Source: JBDTSW01 sp039930945 (lineage in GTDB: Bacteria > Actinomycetota > Thermoleophilia > Solirubrobacterales > 70-9). Taken from it: DNA of 17,423 bases. A program made the translations under genes and the position numbers. The notes beneath the pieces are model-generated. The model saw only the letters and a program-made list of their open reading frames with translations. It did no database searches and was not told where the DNA came from. This document shows positions 6,750 to 13,865 of this stretch, piece after piece. The number at the start of each line of letters is the position of its first letter. The stretch's first letter is position 1. The DNA is taken from positions 1 to 17,423 of the forward strand of contig JBDTSW010000042.1 of assembly GCA_039930945.1 (NCBI GenBank), read 5' to 3'.

Positions 6750-7355
6750 CTAGTAGGGCGGCAGCTCGGCGTACCAGTCGCCGAGCGTCCGGAACGCCGA
6801 CCAGAAGTCTCGCTTTGCCTCCTCGGCATCGAGCGAGGCGTCGAGGTCGGGTACCAGCAGGGCGTCGATCGTCGGGGTCAGCGACTGAACCTCGCCGACG
6901 GTGACGTCGAGCCTGCGAGACAGCGGCACGTCGATCTCGTTCAACGTCTCCAGCGCCCGCTCGCCCATCAGCACGACCATCCGCGGCTGCACGATCGCCA
7001 GCTCCTCGACGATGCGCTCGATGCACTCGCCGCCGGCCAGGGAAGGATCGGACACCGGGCACTTCACGCAGAGCGTCCCGTAGACCGCCAGCGGATCGAT
7101 GCCGAGGCGTTTGAAGCTCTTCATCAGCGCGTTGCCGGACCGTCCGTAGAAGGCGACGCCCTCCTCGATCTCCGCCGCGGTGGGGGCGAACTTGAGCAGC
7201 ATGATGTCGGCCTGGGGATGCCCCGAGCCGAGCACGGGCATGAGGTTGCCTCGCGGGCAGTGCGAGCAGTCCTGGAGGCGGCGGGTGAGCCCGTTGAGCT
7301 CCCGGATCGCGCGCTCCAGGTACTTCTCCTGGATCTCGTCGTCGGTGGTAGGCAT
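6750..7355 (-). CDS. Family 4-like uracil-DNA glycosylase superfamily protein with altered catalytic motifs
   Basis: A 201-residue protein that aligns by eye with family 4 (thermostable, Fe-S) uracil-DNA glycosylases. It has CSHC (Cys30, Cys33) near the N-terminus, GVAFYGRSGNALMKSF (66-81) matching the family pattern G.PFVGRAG..L, VKCP (Cys99), a downstream Cys111 and the strand IVQPRMVVLMGERAL. The four cysteines could bind a 4Fe-4S cluster. However, the usual first catalytic motif GE(A/G)PG is LKFAPT (54-59), and the C-terminal HPS motif is replaced by LLVPDLDAS. It may therefore excise a different base, bind DNA without catalysis, or do something else. It follows the glycosyltransferase-PHP gene by 77 bases on the same strand. 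I chose the ATG at 7355 because the fold begins there; an upstream in-frame extension would be Pro/Gly/Ala-rich. Confidence 0.72.
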   Translation of the reverse strand: MPTTDDEIQEKYLERAIRELNGLTRRLQDCSHCPRGNLMPVLGSGHPQADIMLLKFAPTAAEIEEGVAFYGRSGNALMKSFKRLGIDPLAVYGTLCVKCPVSDPSLAGGECIERIVEELAIVQPRMVVLMGERALETLNEIDVPLSRRLDVTVGEVQSLTPTIDALLVPDLDASLDAEEAKRDFWSAFRTLGDWYAELPPY

Positions 7356-7369
7356 CGCGTGCGCGGGCT

Positions 7370-7423
7370 CCGGCCCGGCCGATCCTCTCTTTGACGAGGG
7401 CGGACGCGCTCCTGCCGGGCCGG
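7370..7423. repeat. Inverted repeat in the gap between the PHP fusion gene and the glycosylase homologue
   Basis: CCGGCCCGGC (7370-7379) and GCCGGGCCGG (7414-7423) are perfect 10-bp arms, extendable by wobble, around a 34-base loop. The repeat occupies most of the 77-base gap between the two leftward genes. There is no U-tract, so termination is uncertain. Partial attenuation or mRNA protection between the upstream inositol genes and the glycosylase homologue is possible. Confidence 0.35.
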
Positions 7424-7432
7424 GGGCCTGCA

Positions 7433-9340
7433 TCAGGGCTTGCCTGAGCCGCCACGGCCCCCGCTGGTCTGCAGGAACTTGAGCGCCTGGACGTAGATCA
7501 GGTTCTTGTGCTTGCGGACGATGTCGGCGTCGCGCATCGCCTCGAGGAACTCCTCCGGGCCGTCGAAATCGTGGACCCGGATCATCACGCTGCCCAGCCC
7601 CTGGGCGACGTGGCTGTCGGAGCCGGCGCCGGGCACGATCCGATACTTGGCGGCGAAGCGCTCGGCCTCCTCGTTGAAGGCGGTCAGGGCCACCCTCGGG
7701 TTGAAGACCTCGAGGATGTCGATCTCCTCGACCATCTCCAGCAGGTACTCGTAGTCCGGGACCGAGTGCAGCCGGTCGAAGGGATGGGGCACGTACACGA
7801 GCCCGCCCTGGCGGCGAATCTCGGCGATCGTCTCGGCCATCGTCATCCCGCGCTCGATCTGCTCTGAGACGAACAGGCCGATCACCTCGCCCTGCTTCGC
7901 GGTCTTGACCTCCTCCGCGACGATCACCTTGACGCCGTAGTCGGAGGCGATCTCGCGGGCGGCGAGCGCGCCGGAGACGACGTTGTGATCGGTGATCGCG
8001 ATCGCCCCGAGACCGCGCTCGGCGGCCGTGCTCAGCAACGTCTCGACCGGCGTCGCGCAATCGGAGGAGTGGTCGGTGTGCATATGCAGGTCGACGTGGA
8101 TCGAACGGCGGCGGGCGATCCGGCGGCGCACCTCCGGGTTGGGGCGCGGGTCGTGACGGCGGGCGGCGACGCCCTCGTAGATCCGCTCCACCCGATCGGC
8201 TACCGCGTCCCACTCTTTCACCGCCCCACGCGCCTTGCCGCGTAGCTCTCGCCGCAGTGAGGCGCTCGAGATCAGCCGCTCGAGCTGGCCCGCCAAGGTG
8301 ATCACGTCGCCGGCGGGAAAGGAGAGCCCGCGCTCGCCGTCGGCGATCAGCTCCTCGTAGACGGAGATGTGCGATACGACCGGCACCACCCCGGCCGCGA
8401 GCGCGGAGCGGACCACCCAGGGTGCGGGCAGCGGGCCGCCGGAGGCGGCGCAGACGATGTCGGCGGCGGCGAACAGCTGCTCCACCGTGGTCTCGCCGGG
8501 AAGGACCGCGTGCACCCGCTCGCGCAGGCGCCGCGAGATCCTCAGCTCGCCACGGTCGGGCAGCAGGATCGCGGCCTCCCAGCGCCGGTCGAGCGAGAGC
8601 CTGCGCAGCGCTCGCAGCACAGCCCGCAACCCGCCCCGCTCCTCGGTCGCGCAGTAGGCGATCCGTAGCGGCCGCTCGGCCCCCTCGGCCTCGCCCGGCC
8701 ACCAGGCCCGATCACCGCGCTCGGCCCCCGGCTCCACCAGCTCGTAGCCGCCCGGGAAGAAGCGCTCCATCAGCGCCGCGGTCCCCTGCGAGGAGACGGT
8801 GCGGGCGTCGAGGCGGCCGAAGAAGATCTCGACCAGCGGCCGCGCCACCTGGGTCGAGAGCGCCCGCTCGCTGGGCTCGTGGAAGCTGCCGACGTTCAGC
8901 GAGCGCGAGTGGCGCAGCGCCGTCGAGGCGGCGCTCGCGGCGAACGGGTCGTGCACGTGGACGATGTCGAACTCATATGCCGCCAGCAGCGCCTCCACCG
9001 TGCGACTCGCCTCCAGCGGAACCGGCGCCGCCCGCGGGCGCGGGCCGCGCGGCATCTGCAGCCCGGACCCGATCGCAAGCACCGGGGGGCCACCCGATCC
9101 GCCCGCCCGCTCGCCCTTCCAGCGGCGGTCGAAGAGCGCGGCCGGCCGGTCGCGAGCCTCGCGGATCAGCTTGCGGGAGTCGCGCACCGCCGCCCGTGAC
9201 TCCGACGGGGCAGCGACGACCACCCGATGGCCCCTCGCCGCCGAGGCGGCGGCGAGGTGTCCTGCGAACTCGTTTACCTCGTGGCGTACCTCCCAGGGAT
9301 GAGGCGAGACGTGCGCGATCGAGAGGCGCTCGGTGGCCAC
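7433..9340 (-). CDS. GT4-like glycosyltransferase fused to a PHP phosphoesterase domain
   Basis: A 635-residue two-domain protein. Residues 1-395 look like a GT-B glycosyltransferase: N-terminal HVSPHPWEVRHEV, FDIVHVHDPF (124-133), GSFHEP, an acceptor/donor interdomain region near 225-245, and AAGVVPVVSHISVYEEL (315-331). Yet the EX7E donor-binding motif is not there: the equivalent stretch reads PLPAPWVVRSALAAG, with no glutamates. Residues 413-620 are a PHP metal-dependent phosphoesterase with every ligand motif: HMHTDH (419-424), ITDHN (449-453), AEE (475-477), PHP (518-520) and GSDSH (573-577). The gene starts 21 bases after the ino1 stop, so cotranscription is likely. A role in inositol-containing lipid or thiol synthesis is inferred from neighbours: the PHP half could remove a phosphate that the sugar-recognition half positions. 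The GTG at 9340 has no Shine-Dalgarno, so the start is less certain. Confidence 0.85.
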   Translation of the reverse strand: MATERLSIAHVSPHPWEVRHEVNEFAGHLAAASAARGHRVVVAAPSESRAAVRDSRKLIREARDRPAALFDRRWKGERAGGSGGPPVLAIGSGLQMPRGPRPRAAPVPLEASRTVEALLAAYEFDIVHVHDPFAASAASTALRHSRSLNVGSFHEPSERALSTQVARPLVEIFFGRLDARTVSSQGTAALMERFFPGGYELVEPGAERGDRAWWPGEAEGAERPLRIAYCATEERGGLRAVLRALRRLSLDRRWEAAILLPDRGELRISRRLRERVHAVLPGETTVEQLFAAADIVCAASGGPLPAPWVVRSALAAGVVPVVSHISVYEELIADGERGLSFPAGDVITLAGQLERLISSASLRRELRGKARGAVKEWDAVADRVERIYEGVAARRHDPRPNPEVRRRIARRRSIHVDLHMHTDHSSDCATPVETLLSTAAERGLGAIAITDHNVVSGALAAREIASDYGVKVIVAEEVKTAKQGEVIGLFVSEQIERGMTMAETIAEIRRQGGLVYVPHPFDRLHSVPDYEYLLEMVEEIDILEVFNPRVALTAFNEEAERFAAKYRIVPGAGSDSHVAQGLGSVMIRVHDFDGPEEFLEAMRDADIVRKHKNLIYVQALKFLQTSGGRGGSGKP

Positions 9341-9361
9341 GGCGCCGGGCGCGGACCGGCC

Positions 9362-10549
9362 CTAGGCCTCGATCTTCTTCTCAGCCGCCAGACCGGCCGC
9401 CCGCTGGTCGGGGGCCGTGCGCCGGTTCTTGTCGATGAACTCCTCGGTCAGCACCCGGGCATCGTCGTCGGGCCGCTGGCTGTGCGGCGACTTCATCAGG
9501 TAGCTGGAGGGGCCGTCGAGCTGTCCCGCGATGCCGTTGTTCAGCGCCAGCTTGAGGACGCGGACCGCGTCGATCACGATTCCGGCCGAGTTCGGCGAGT
9601 CCCAGACCTCGAGCTTGAGCTCGAGGTTGAGCGGTACGTCTCCGAAGGAGCGGCCCTCGACACGGATGTGGGCCCACTTGCGATCCGTCAGCCAGGGCAC
9701 GTAGTCCGACGGGCCGACATGGACCTGGTCGGGGGGAAGGTCGTGGCCCATGATCGAGGTGACGGCGTTGGTCTTCGACTCCTTCTTCGAGTCCAGCCGC
9801 TCGCGCTCGAGCATGTTGAAGAAGTCCATGTTGCCGCCGACGTTGAGCTGCGAGGTTCGCTCCATCAGCACGCCGCGGTCGTGGAAGAGCCGGGCGAGCT
9901 GGCGATGGACGATGGTGGCGCCCACCTGGGACTTGATGTCGTCGCCGATGATCGGCAGGCCGGCCCGCCGGAAGCGCTCGCCCCAGTAGTCCTCGCGAGC
10001 GATGAACACCGGCAGGCAGTTGACGAACCCGACGCCCGCCTTGAGCGCCTGCTCGACGTACCACTTGACGGCCTGCTCGGAGCCGACCGGGAGATAGCAG
10101 ACGAGGACATCGGCCTTGGTCTGCTTGAGGATGCCGACGATGTTGGCGGTCTCCCCCGGCGCCTTGGTGATCCTCTGCTTCAGGTACTTGCCGAGGCCGT
10201 CGTGGGTCATCCCACGGTGAACCTCGACGCCGAGGTCGGGCACCTCGGCGAACTTGATCGTGTTGTTCTGGCCCGACCAGATCGCATCGGAGAGGTCCTT
10301 GCCGACCTTCTCCGAGTCGATGTCGAAGGCGGCGACGAACTCGATGTCGCGGACGTGGTAGCCGCCCAGGTCGACGTGCATGAGACCCGGCACCGGCTCG
10401 TCGGGATCAGCGTCACGGTAGTACTGGACGCCCTGAATGAAGCTGTTGGCGCAGTTGCCGACGCCGACGACGGCGACTCGGACCTTGCCGTCGTCGACGA
10501 GATGCCCATTCGACTGGGCCGCATCCTGGGCCTGACCATTTGTGCTCAT
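9362..10549 (-). CDS. ino1: Inositol-3-phosphate synthase, mycobacterial type
   Basis: Converts glucose-6-phosphate to L-myo-inositol-1-phosphate (D-3-phosphate) using bound NAD, in the cytosol; first step of inositol lipid and mycothiol-type synthesis. The 395 residues show the NAD-binding loop VVGVGNCANSF (27-37), IGDDIKSQVGAT (201-212), LNVGGNMDFFNM (235-246), the catalytic lysine segment DSKKESKT (253-260) and the C-terminal strand LKLEVWDSPNSAG (311-323). This matches the short actinobacterial/archaeal-like form, about 370 residues in Mycobacterium. The ATG at 10549 is preceded by AGGAGG with an 11-base spacer. It lies 85 bases after the phosphatidylinositol-phosphate synthase gene and 21 bases before the PHP fusion, which puts supply of the inositol phosphate and its use in one cluster. 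Confidence 0.95.
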   Translation of the reverse strand: MSTNGQAQDAAQSNGHLVDDGKVRVAVVGVGNCANSFIQGVQYYRDADPDEPVPGLMHVDLGGYHVRDIEFVAAFDIDSEKVGKDLSDAIWSGQNNTIKFAEVPDLGVEVHRGMTHDGLGKYLKQRITKAPGETANIVGILKQTKADVLVCYLPVGSEQAVKWYVEQALKAGVGFVNCLPVFIAREDYWGERFRRAGLPIIGDDIKSQVGATIVHRQLARLFHDRGVLMERTSQLNVGGNMDFFNMLERERLDSKKESKTNAVTSIMGHDLPPDQVHVGPSDYVPWLTDRKWAHIRVEGRSFGDVPLNLELKLEVWDSPNSAGIVIDAVRVLKLALNNGIAGQLDGPSSYLMKSPHSQRPDDDARVLTEEFIDKNRRTAPDQRAAGLAAEKKIEA

Positions 10550-10560
10550 ACGTACGAAGT

Positions 10561-10605
10561 CCTCCTCTGCGGGTGGACCCCAACTATGCCCGAGATCGGA
10601 TCGGG
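10561..10605 (-). promoter_or_regulatory. Ribosome binding site and possible internal promoter/operator of ino1
   Basis: AGGAGG (10561-10566, minus) is the ribosome binding site, 11 bases before the ATG. Further upstream, CATAGT (10583-10588, minus) is a 4/6 match to the -10 consensus, without a convincing -35. Next to it lies an interrupted palindrome, CCCGA-(7)-TCGGG (10589-10605), where a repressor could bind. The 85-base gap, longer than others in the cluster, leaves room for a separate ino1 promoter. Confidence 0.3.
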
Positions 10606-10634
10606 TTACATCCCGGCCCCATCCGCGGGCCGGC

Positions 10635-11264
10635 TCAGGCGGCCTCGATCCCCTGCAACTCGCCGCGGACGTGCCAGACGCGCTGGCCTACGGTGAACGC
10701 CGTCAGCACCGCCATCACGTAGACCGCCGGCTCGAGCAGATCGACTCCATCGATCAACTCGCCGGCCGCGAACACGAGGCCGATCGAGAGCAGGACCACC
10801 CGCACCGCGCGGGTGGCGATGCCGACCTTGCACTCGACCCCCAGCGCCTCGGCGCGGGCGCGGGTGTAGGAGACCATCAGCGAGCCGAGCACCGCGGCGA
10901 CGCAGGCGGCGGCGGCGATGGCGTCGCCGCGGTCGGCGAAGTACCAGGCGACCGCGGTGAGGACGATGCCCTCCTCGATCCGGTCGAGGGTCGAGTCGAG
11001 GAAGGCGCCGAAGAGGCTGCCCTTGCCCGACATCCGCGAGTAGCGCCCGTCGAGCGTGTCCATGATCGAGCCGACGATGAAGGCGATCCCGGCCAACACG
11101 AACAACTCCTCGACGACCAGCACCGCGGCGGCCAGGTTCAGCACGAGCCCGCTGATCGAGATCCCGTTTGGGGTCAGCCGCGACTCGATCAGGCGGTCGC
11201 GGGCGAGGGTGCGGAACTCCTGGGCGGTCCGGGCCCGGGCCTGCGGCGGGGCACCGCCCTCCAC
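10635..11264 (-). CDS. CDP-alcohol phosphotransferase, probable phosphatidylinositol phosphate synthase
   Basis: An integral membrane enzyme of 209 residues with about six hydrophobic segments. The diagnostic CDP-alcohol motif is complete in spacing: Asp69-x2-Asp72-Gly73-x2-Ser76-Arg77-x8-Gly86-x3-Asp90-x3-Asp94. Position 76 is Ser where Ala is usual. VSYTRARAEALG (131-142) and the following Arg-rich stretch resemble the inositol-phosphate-binding part of actinobacterial PgsA1-type enzymes, which join CDP-diacylglycerol and inositol-phosphate to form PIP. With ino1 next door, this activity is more likely than phosphatidylglycerol-phosphate or cardiolipin synthesis. The GTG start at 11264-11262 shares one base with the TAG stop of the upstream PAP2 gene (TAGTG), implying translational coupling. 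That overlap, and the well-placed N-terminal amphipathic stretch before the first helix, decided the start. Confidence 0.85.
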   Translation of the reverse strand: MEGGAPPQARARTAQEFRTLARDRLIESRLTPNGISISGLVLNLAAAVLVVEELFVLAGIAFIVGSIMDTLDGRYSRMSGKGSLFGAFLDSTLDRIEEGIVLTAVAWYFADRGDAIAAAACVAAVLGSLMVSYTRARAEALGVECKVGIATRAVRVVLLSIGLVFAAGELIDGVDLLEPAVYVMAVLTAFTVGQRVWHVRGELQGIEAA

Positions 11265-12040
11265 TAGGCCGCGACTTCGCCGGGCGCGGCGCGCCACGCC
11301 CAGGACTCGGGCCCGATGCGGGCGAGCTGGTGTGCGCTCACCGCCGCCAAGCAGGCGACGGCGGCCCCGGCCGCCGCGTCGAACCAGTAGTGGTTGGCGG
11401 TGGCGATGATCACGAACAGCACGAACAGCGGGTACACGGACCACAGCGCGCTGGCGCTCGCGGCCGGCGACAGCGCCATCGCCGGCGCGGCGATCATCAG
11501 CGAGAAGCCGATGTGCATGCTCGGCACCGCGGCGTAGTTGTTGACGAGAAAGCTCGCCTTGGTGTTGGTGTCCTGCTCGATGCCGGTGAAGATCGCGACG
11601 GTGTCGGTGAACCCATGCTCGGGGAACATCCGCGGTGGCGCCGTGGGGAAGGCCGCGTAGCCGACCAGGGCCAGGACCATCGCCGCCATGAACATGTTGC
11701 GCACGAAGTAGAAGTACTCGTTGCGGAACAGGTAGAGCCACGCCAAGAAGGTGACGCTGACGACGAAGTGGGTGTTGAAGTAGGCCCAGTTCGCCAGGTC
11801 GATCAGCCACTGGTGGTTGAGCAGCGCCTGCTGGAAGCCGGGCTCGAAGAAGGTCCCCAGGGAGCGCTCGACGTCGATCACCCGCTCGCCGTTGGCGAGC
11901 GCCAACGCCGCCTTGCCGTCAGCGAACCCGCGCACGACCTGGTAGCCCTGGTAGACCAGAAAAAAGAGGGCGAACTGGCGGATCAGATCGCCCCAGCCGC
12001 GCGGAAGGCGGGCCGAGATTGCAGTCAGCGGGCGGGGCAC
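11264..12040 (-). CDS. PAP2-superfamily membrane enzyme (PAP2_3 / inositol phosphotransferase-like)
   Basis: A 258-residue polytopic membrane protein with about six hydrophobic helices. The PAP2 active-site motifs are PSMH (173-176) with catalytic His176, and HYWFD (217-221) with His217 and Asp221. FPTAPPR (131-137) is a hallmark of the PAP2_3 branch that includes AUR1-type inositol-phosphorylceramide synthases and related actinobacterial proteins. Such enzymes remove or transfer a phosphoryl or phospho-inositol group on lipids at the membrane's outer face. Its stop overlaps the start of the phosphatidylinositol-phosphate synthase, so it is a natural candidate for PIP phosphatase or for an inositol-phosphate head-group transferase; this is inference from context. 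The GTG start at 12040 has no Shine-Dalgarno but a TACAAT hexamer nine bases upstream, suggesting a leaderless transcript heading the cluster. Confidence 0.8.
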   Translation of the reverse strand: MPRPLTAISARLPRGWGDLIRQFALFFLVYQGYQVVRGFADGKAALALANGERVIDVERSLGTFFEPGFQQALLNHQWLIDLANWAYFNTHFVVSVTFLAWLYLFRNEYFYFVRNMFMAAMVLALVGYAAFPTAPPRMFPEHGFTDTVAIFTGIEQDTNTKASFLVNNYAAVPSMHIGFSLMIAAPAMALSPAASASALWSVYPLFVLFVIIATANHYWFDAAAGAAVACLAAVSAHQLARIGPESWAWRAAPGEVAA

Positions 12041-12049
12041 GAGCGCCCG

Positions 12050-12055
12050 ATTGTA
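12050..12055 (-). promoter_or_regulatory. -10 box of the inositol-lipid cluster
   Basis: TACAAT on the minus strand is a 5/6 match to TATAAT, rare in such GC-rich sequence, and lies nine bases before the GTG start of the PAP2 gene. A start site about seven bases downstream would make the mRNA leaderless or nearly so. No clear -35 hexamer is present at the expected distance. Confidence 0.45.
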
Positions 12056-12081
12056 GACGGCGGGTGAAGGCGCGAGGGGCC

Positions 12082-12918
12082 TCAGCGATGGAGAAACCCG
12101 GCGACGGTGCCGACCAGATCGGGACGGTCGATCCAGGGCCAGTGCCCGGCGCCGTCCAACTCGACCAGCTCCGCCCCCGGCAGCCGCTCGGCGTACAGGC
12201 GTCCGAAGGCCGGCGGCAGATAACGATCGTGCAGGCCCCAGACGACCAGGGCCGGGCAGGTGATCGCCGCGAGCCCGGCGCCGGCCGCAGCGAGCGCGGC
12301 GGGGTCAGCCGAGCGGTACAGCGCCAGCGCCTGCGGCCAGGTGCCGCGCGGCCACCGGCGCCACACAGCCTCGATGAACTCCGCCGGCATCGGCCCCGGG
12401 CGCGGCGTCGCCTGGCGCGAGATCTGCCGCAGGCCCGCCCGGGTCGAGGTCAGGTTCGCAAGCTCACCGATCCCTCGCCGGCGCCAGGCAAGGCGGGCGA
12501 TCCAGTGCCAACGGTAGCCCGGGAGCAGGGGAACGCCGTTGATCACGACCAGGCTCTGCACCCGGCCGGGGTGAGCCTGGGCCGCGATCAGCGAGACCAC
12601 CCCCCAGTCGTGACAGACGAGCCGGTAGGTACCGACCCCGGCCGCGTCCAGCCAGCGGCCGAAGAACTCGCCCAGGCCGTTCATCGTGAAGTCGAAGCGG
12701 GCGGGCGACGGGCGCTCGGAGCGCCCCCACCCGGGCAGGTCCGGCGCCAGAGCCGGGCCCTCGAGGCGCTCCATGAACGGCAGCCAGCCCTCCGAGCTCG
12801 TGGGGTGGCCATGGACGAACACGGTCGGCACGCCGTCACCCGCCGTCGACCGCATGAACACCCTGGTCCCCGCGACGAGCAACTCCTGGGTGTCCACCCG
12901 CGTGACCCGCGTCACCAC
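12082..12918 (-). CDS. Alpha/beta hydrolase with Asp nucleophile (haloalkane dehalogenase / epoxide hydrolase-like)
   Basis: A 278-residue alpha/beta hydrolase. The oxyanion-hole motif VHGHPTS (35-41) precedes DLPGWGRS (60-67). The nucleophile elbow reads CHDWGVV (102-108), so the nucleophile is Asp104 rather than Ser, as in haloalkane dehalogenases and soluble epoxide hydrolases. The acid is probably Asp231 (VVWGLHDRYLPP) and the base His259 (DGAGHWPW). No signal peptide is seen. Substrate is unknown; the lid region near 133-190 is rich in Trp and Arg. The GTG at 12918 (or the next codon, also GTG) was chosen because the domain starts there and a -10-like TATGCT sits six bases upstream; farther upstream the frame is Arg-rich and runs through the divergent kinase gene. 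It ends 41 bases before the PAP2 gene and could be cotranscribed with it. Confidence 0.82.
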   Translation of the reverse strand: MVTRVTRVDTQELLVAGTRVFMRSTAGDGVPTVFVHGHPTSSEGWLPFMERLEGPALAPDLPGWGRSERPSPARFDFTMNGLGEFFGRWLDAAGVGTYRLVCHDWGVVSLIAAQAHPGRVQSLVVINGVPLLPGYRWHWIARLAWRRRGIGELANLTSTRAGLRQISRQATPRPGPMPAEFIEAVWRRWPRGTWPQALALYRSADPAALAAAGAGLAAITCPALVVWGLHDRYLPPAFGRLYAERLPGAELVELDGAGHWPWIDRPDLVGTVAGFLHR

Positions 12919-12944
12919 CGGCCGAGCATATCCTCGGGAGCTCG
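12919..12944. promoter_or_regulatory. Divergent promoters, hydrolase / PfkB kinase
   Basis: The 26 bases between the start codons hold an AT-rich core. TATCCT (12929-12934, plus, 4/6) lies ten bases before the kinase ATG; TATGCT (12925-12930, minus, 4/6) lies six bases before the hydrolase GTG. The two hexamers overlap by two bases. GGGAG (12936-12940) could act as a weak Shine-Dalgarno for the kinase; none is present for the hydrolase. Confidence 0.35.
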
Positions 12945-13865
12945 ATGAGCGACGACGCAGCCCCGATCCTCTGCCTCGGCGAGGCGATCGTCGATCTGGT
13001 CTGCGAGCGCGCGCTCGACTCGCCCACCGACGCCGACTCGTTTCGCCCCCATTTCGGCGGAGCGCTGGCAAACGTCGCCGTCGCCGCTCGGCGCGCCGGG
13101 GCGCCCGCGGCGCTCGCCGGCGGGGTCGGCGACGACCCCTGGGGCGGGTGGCTGGCCGAGCGCCTCGAGGCGGAGGGGGTGCGGCTGAGCTGGTTCTCGC
13201 ACGTCCCGGGGCTGCAGACGCCGCTGGCGTTCGTCACCTTCGATCGCCGCCGCGAGCCGACGTTCCAGATCTACGGCGACGGGATCGAGGCCGGCCTGCA
13301 CTCGGTCGCCGACCGCCTGGCCGCGGCGGTCGAATCGTCCTCCGCCCTGGTCTTCGGCTCGAACACCCTCGTCAACGAGCCCGAGCGGAGGCTGACGCTC
13401 GAGGCCCGGCGGCTGGCGCGCGAGCGCGGATTGCCCGTTCTCTTCGACCCGAACATCCGCTCCAACCGCTGGCTCGACGTCGACCGCGCCTTCGATCTAT
13501 GCCGCGGGGTGATCGATGATGCCTTCGTGGTCAAGGCGAACCTCGACGAGGCTCGCCGCATCGGCGGCGTCGGAGGCACGGCGAGCGCGACCGAGGCCGC
13601 GGACGCGCTTTGCGCCCGGGGCGCCCGCGTAGCGGTGGTGACGATCGGGGCCGAGGGCGCGGTGGCCGGCGGCGAGGTCGAGGCGCAGGCACCCGCGCCG
13701 GCCGTCGACGTCGTTTCCCCGCTGGGGGCCGGTGACGCGTTCTTCGGAGCCCTCGCGGCCGGGATCCAGCAGCGCGGATGGACCGGAGACGCCGTCGCCG
13801 AGGCGCTTCCGGAGGCCGCCGCCGCGGGAGCGGCGGCGTGCGCCGGCTGGGGCGCGCTCGGATGA
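12945..13865 (+). CDS. PfkB-family carbohydrate kinase (fructokinase/ribokinase-like)
   Basis: ATP-dependent sugar kinase of 306 residues, the usual length. CLGEAIVDLV (10-19) is the first sugar-binding strand; GGALANVAVA (38-47) is the first PfkB signature. DPNIRSN (168-174), KANLDEA (197-203), VTIGAEGA (232-239) and the second signature with the catalytic Asp264 in GAGDAFFGAL (261-270) complete the fold. The order and the DPNIR motif resemble fructokinases and 2-keto-3-deoxygluconate kinases more than adenosine kinase, but the sugar cannot be named. Its stop overlaps the start of the endonuclease III gene (ATGA), so the two are probably translated together even though their roles seem unrelated. 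Confidence 0.88.
   Translation: MSDDAAPILCLGEAIVDLVCERALDSPTDADSFRPHFGGALANVAVAARRAGAPAALAGGVGDDPWGGWLAERLEAEGVRLSWFSHVPGLQTPLAFVTFDRRREPTFQIYGDGIEAGLHSVADRLAAAVESSSALVFGSNTLVNEPERRLTLEARRLARERGLPVLFDPNIRSNRWLDVDRAFDLCRGVIDDAFVVKANLDEARRIGGVGGTASATEAADALCARGARVAVVTIGAEGAVAGGEVEAQAPAPAVDVVSPLGAGDAFFGALAAGIQQRGWTGDAVAEALPEAAAAGAAACAGWGALG

Noticed and set aside
12919..13071. An N-terminal extension of the alpha/beta hydrolase to 13071.
   Set aside because: It overlaps the divergent kinase gene and is Arg-rich low-complexity sequence; the hydrolase fold begins at the GTG near 12918.
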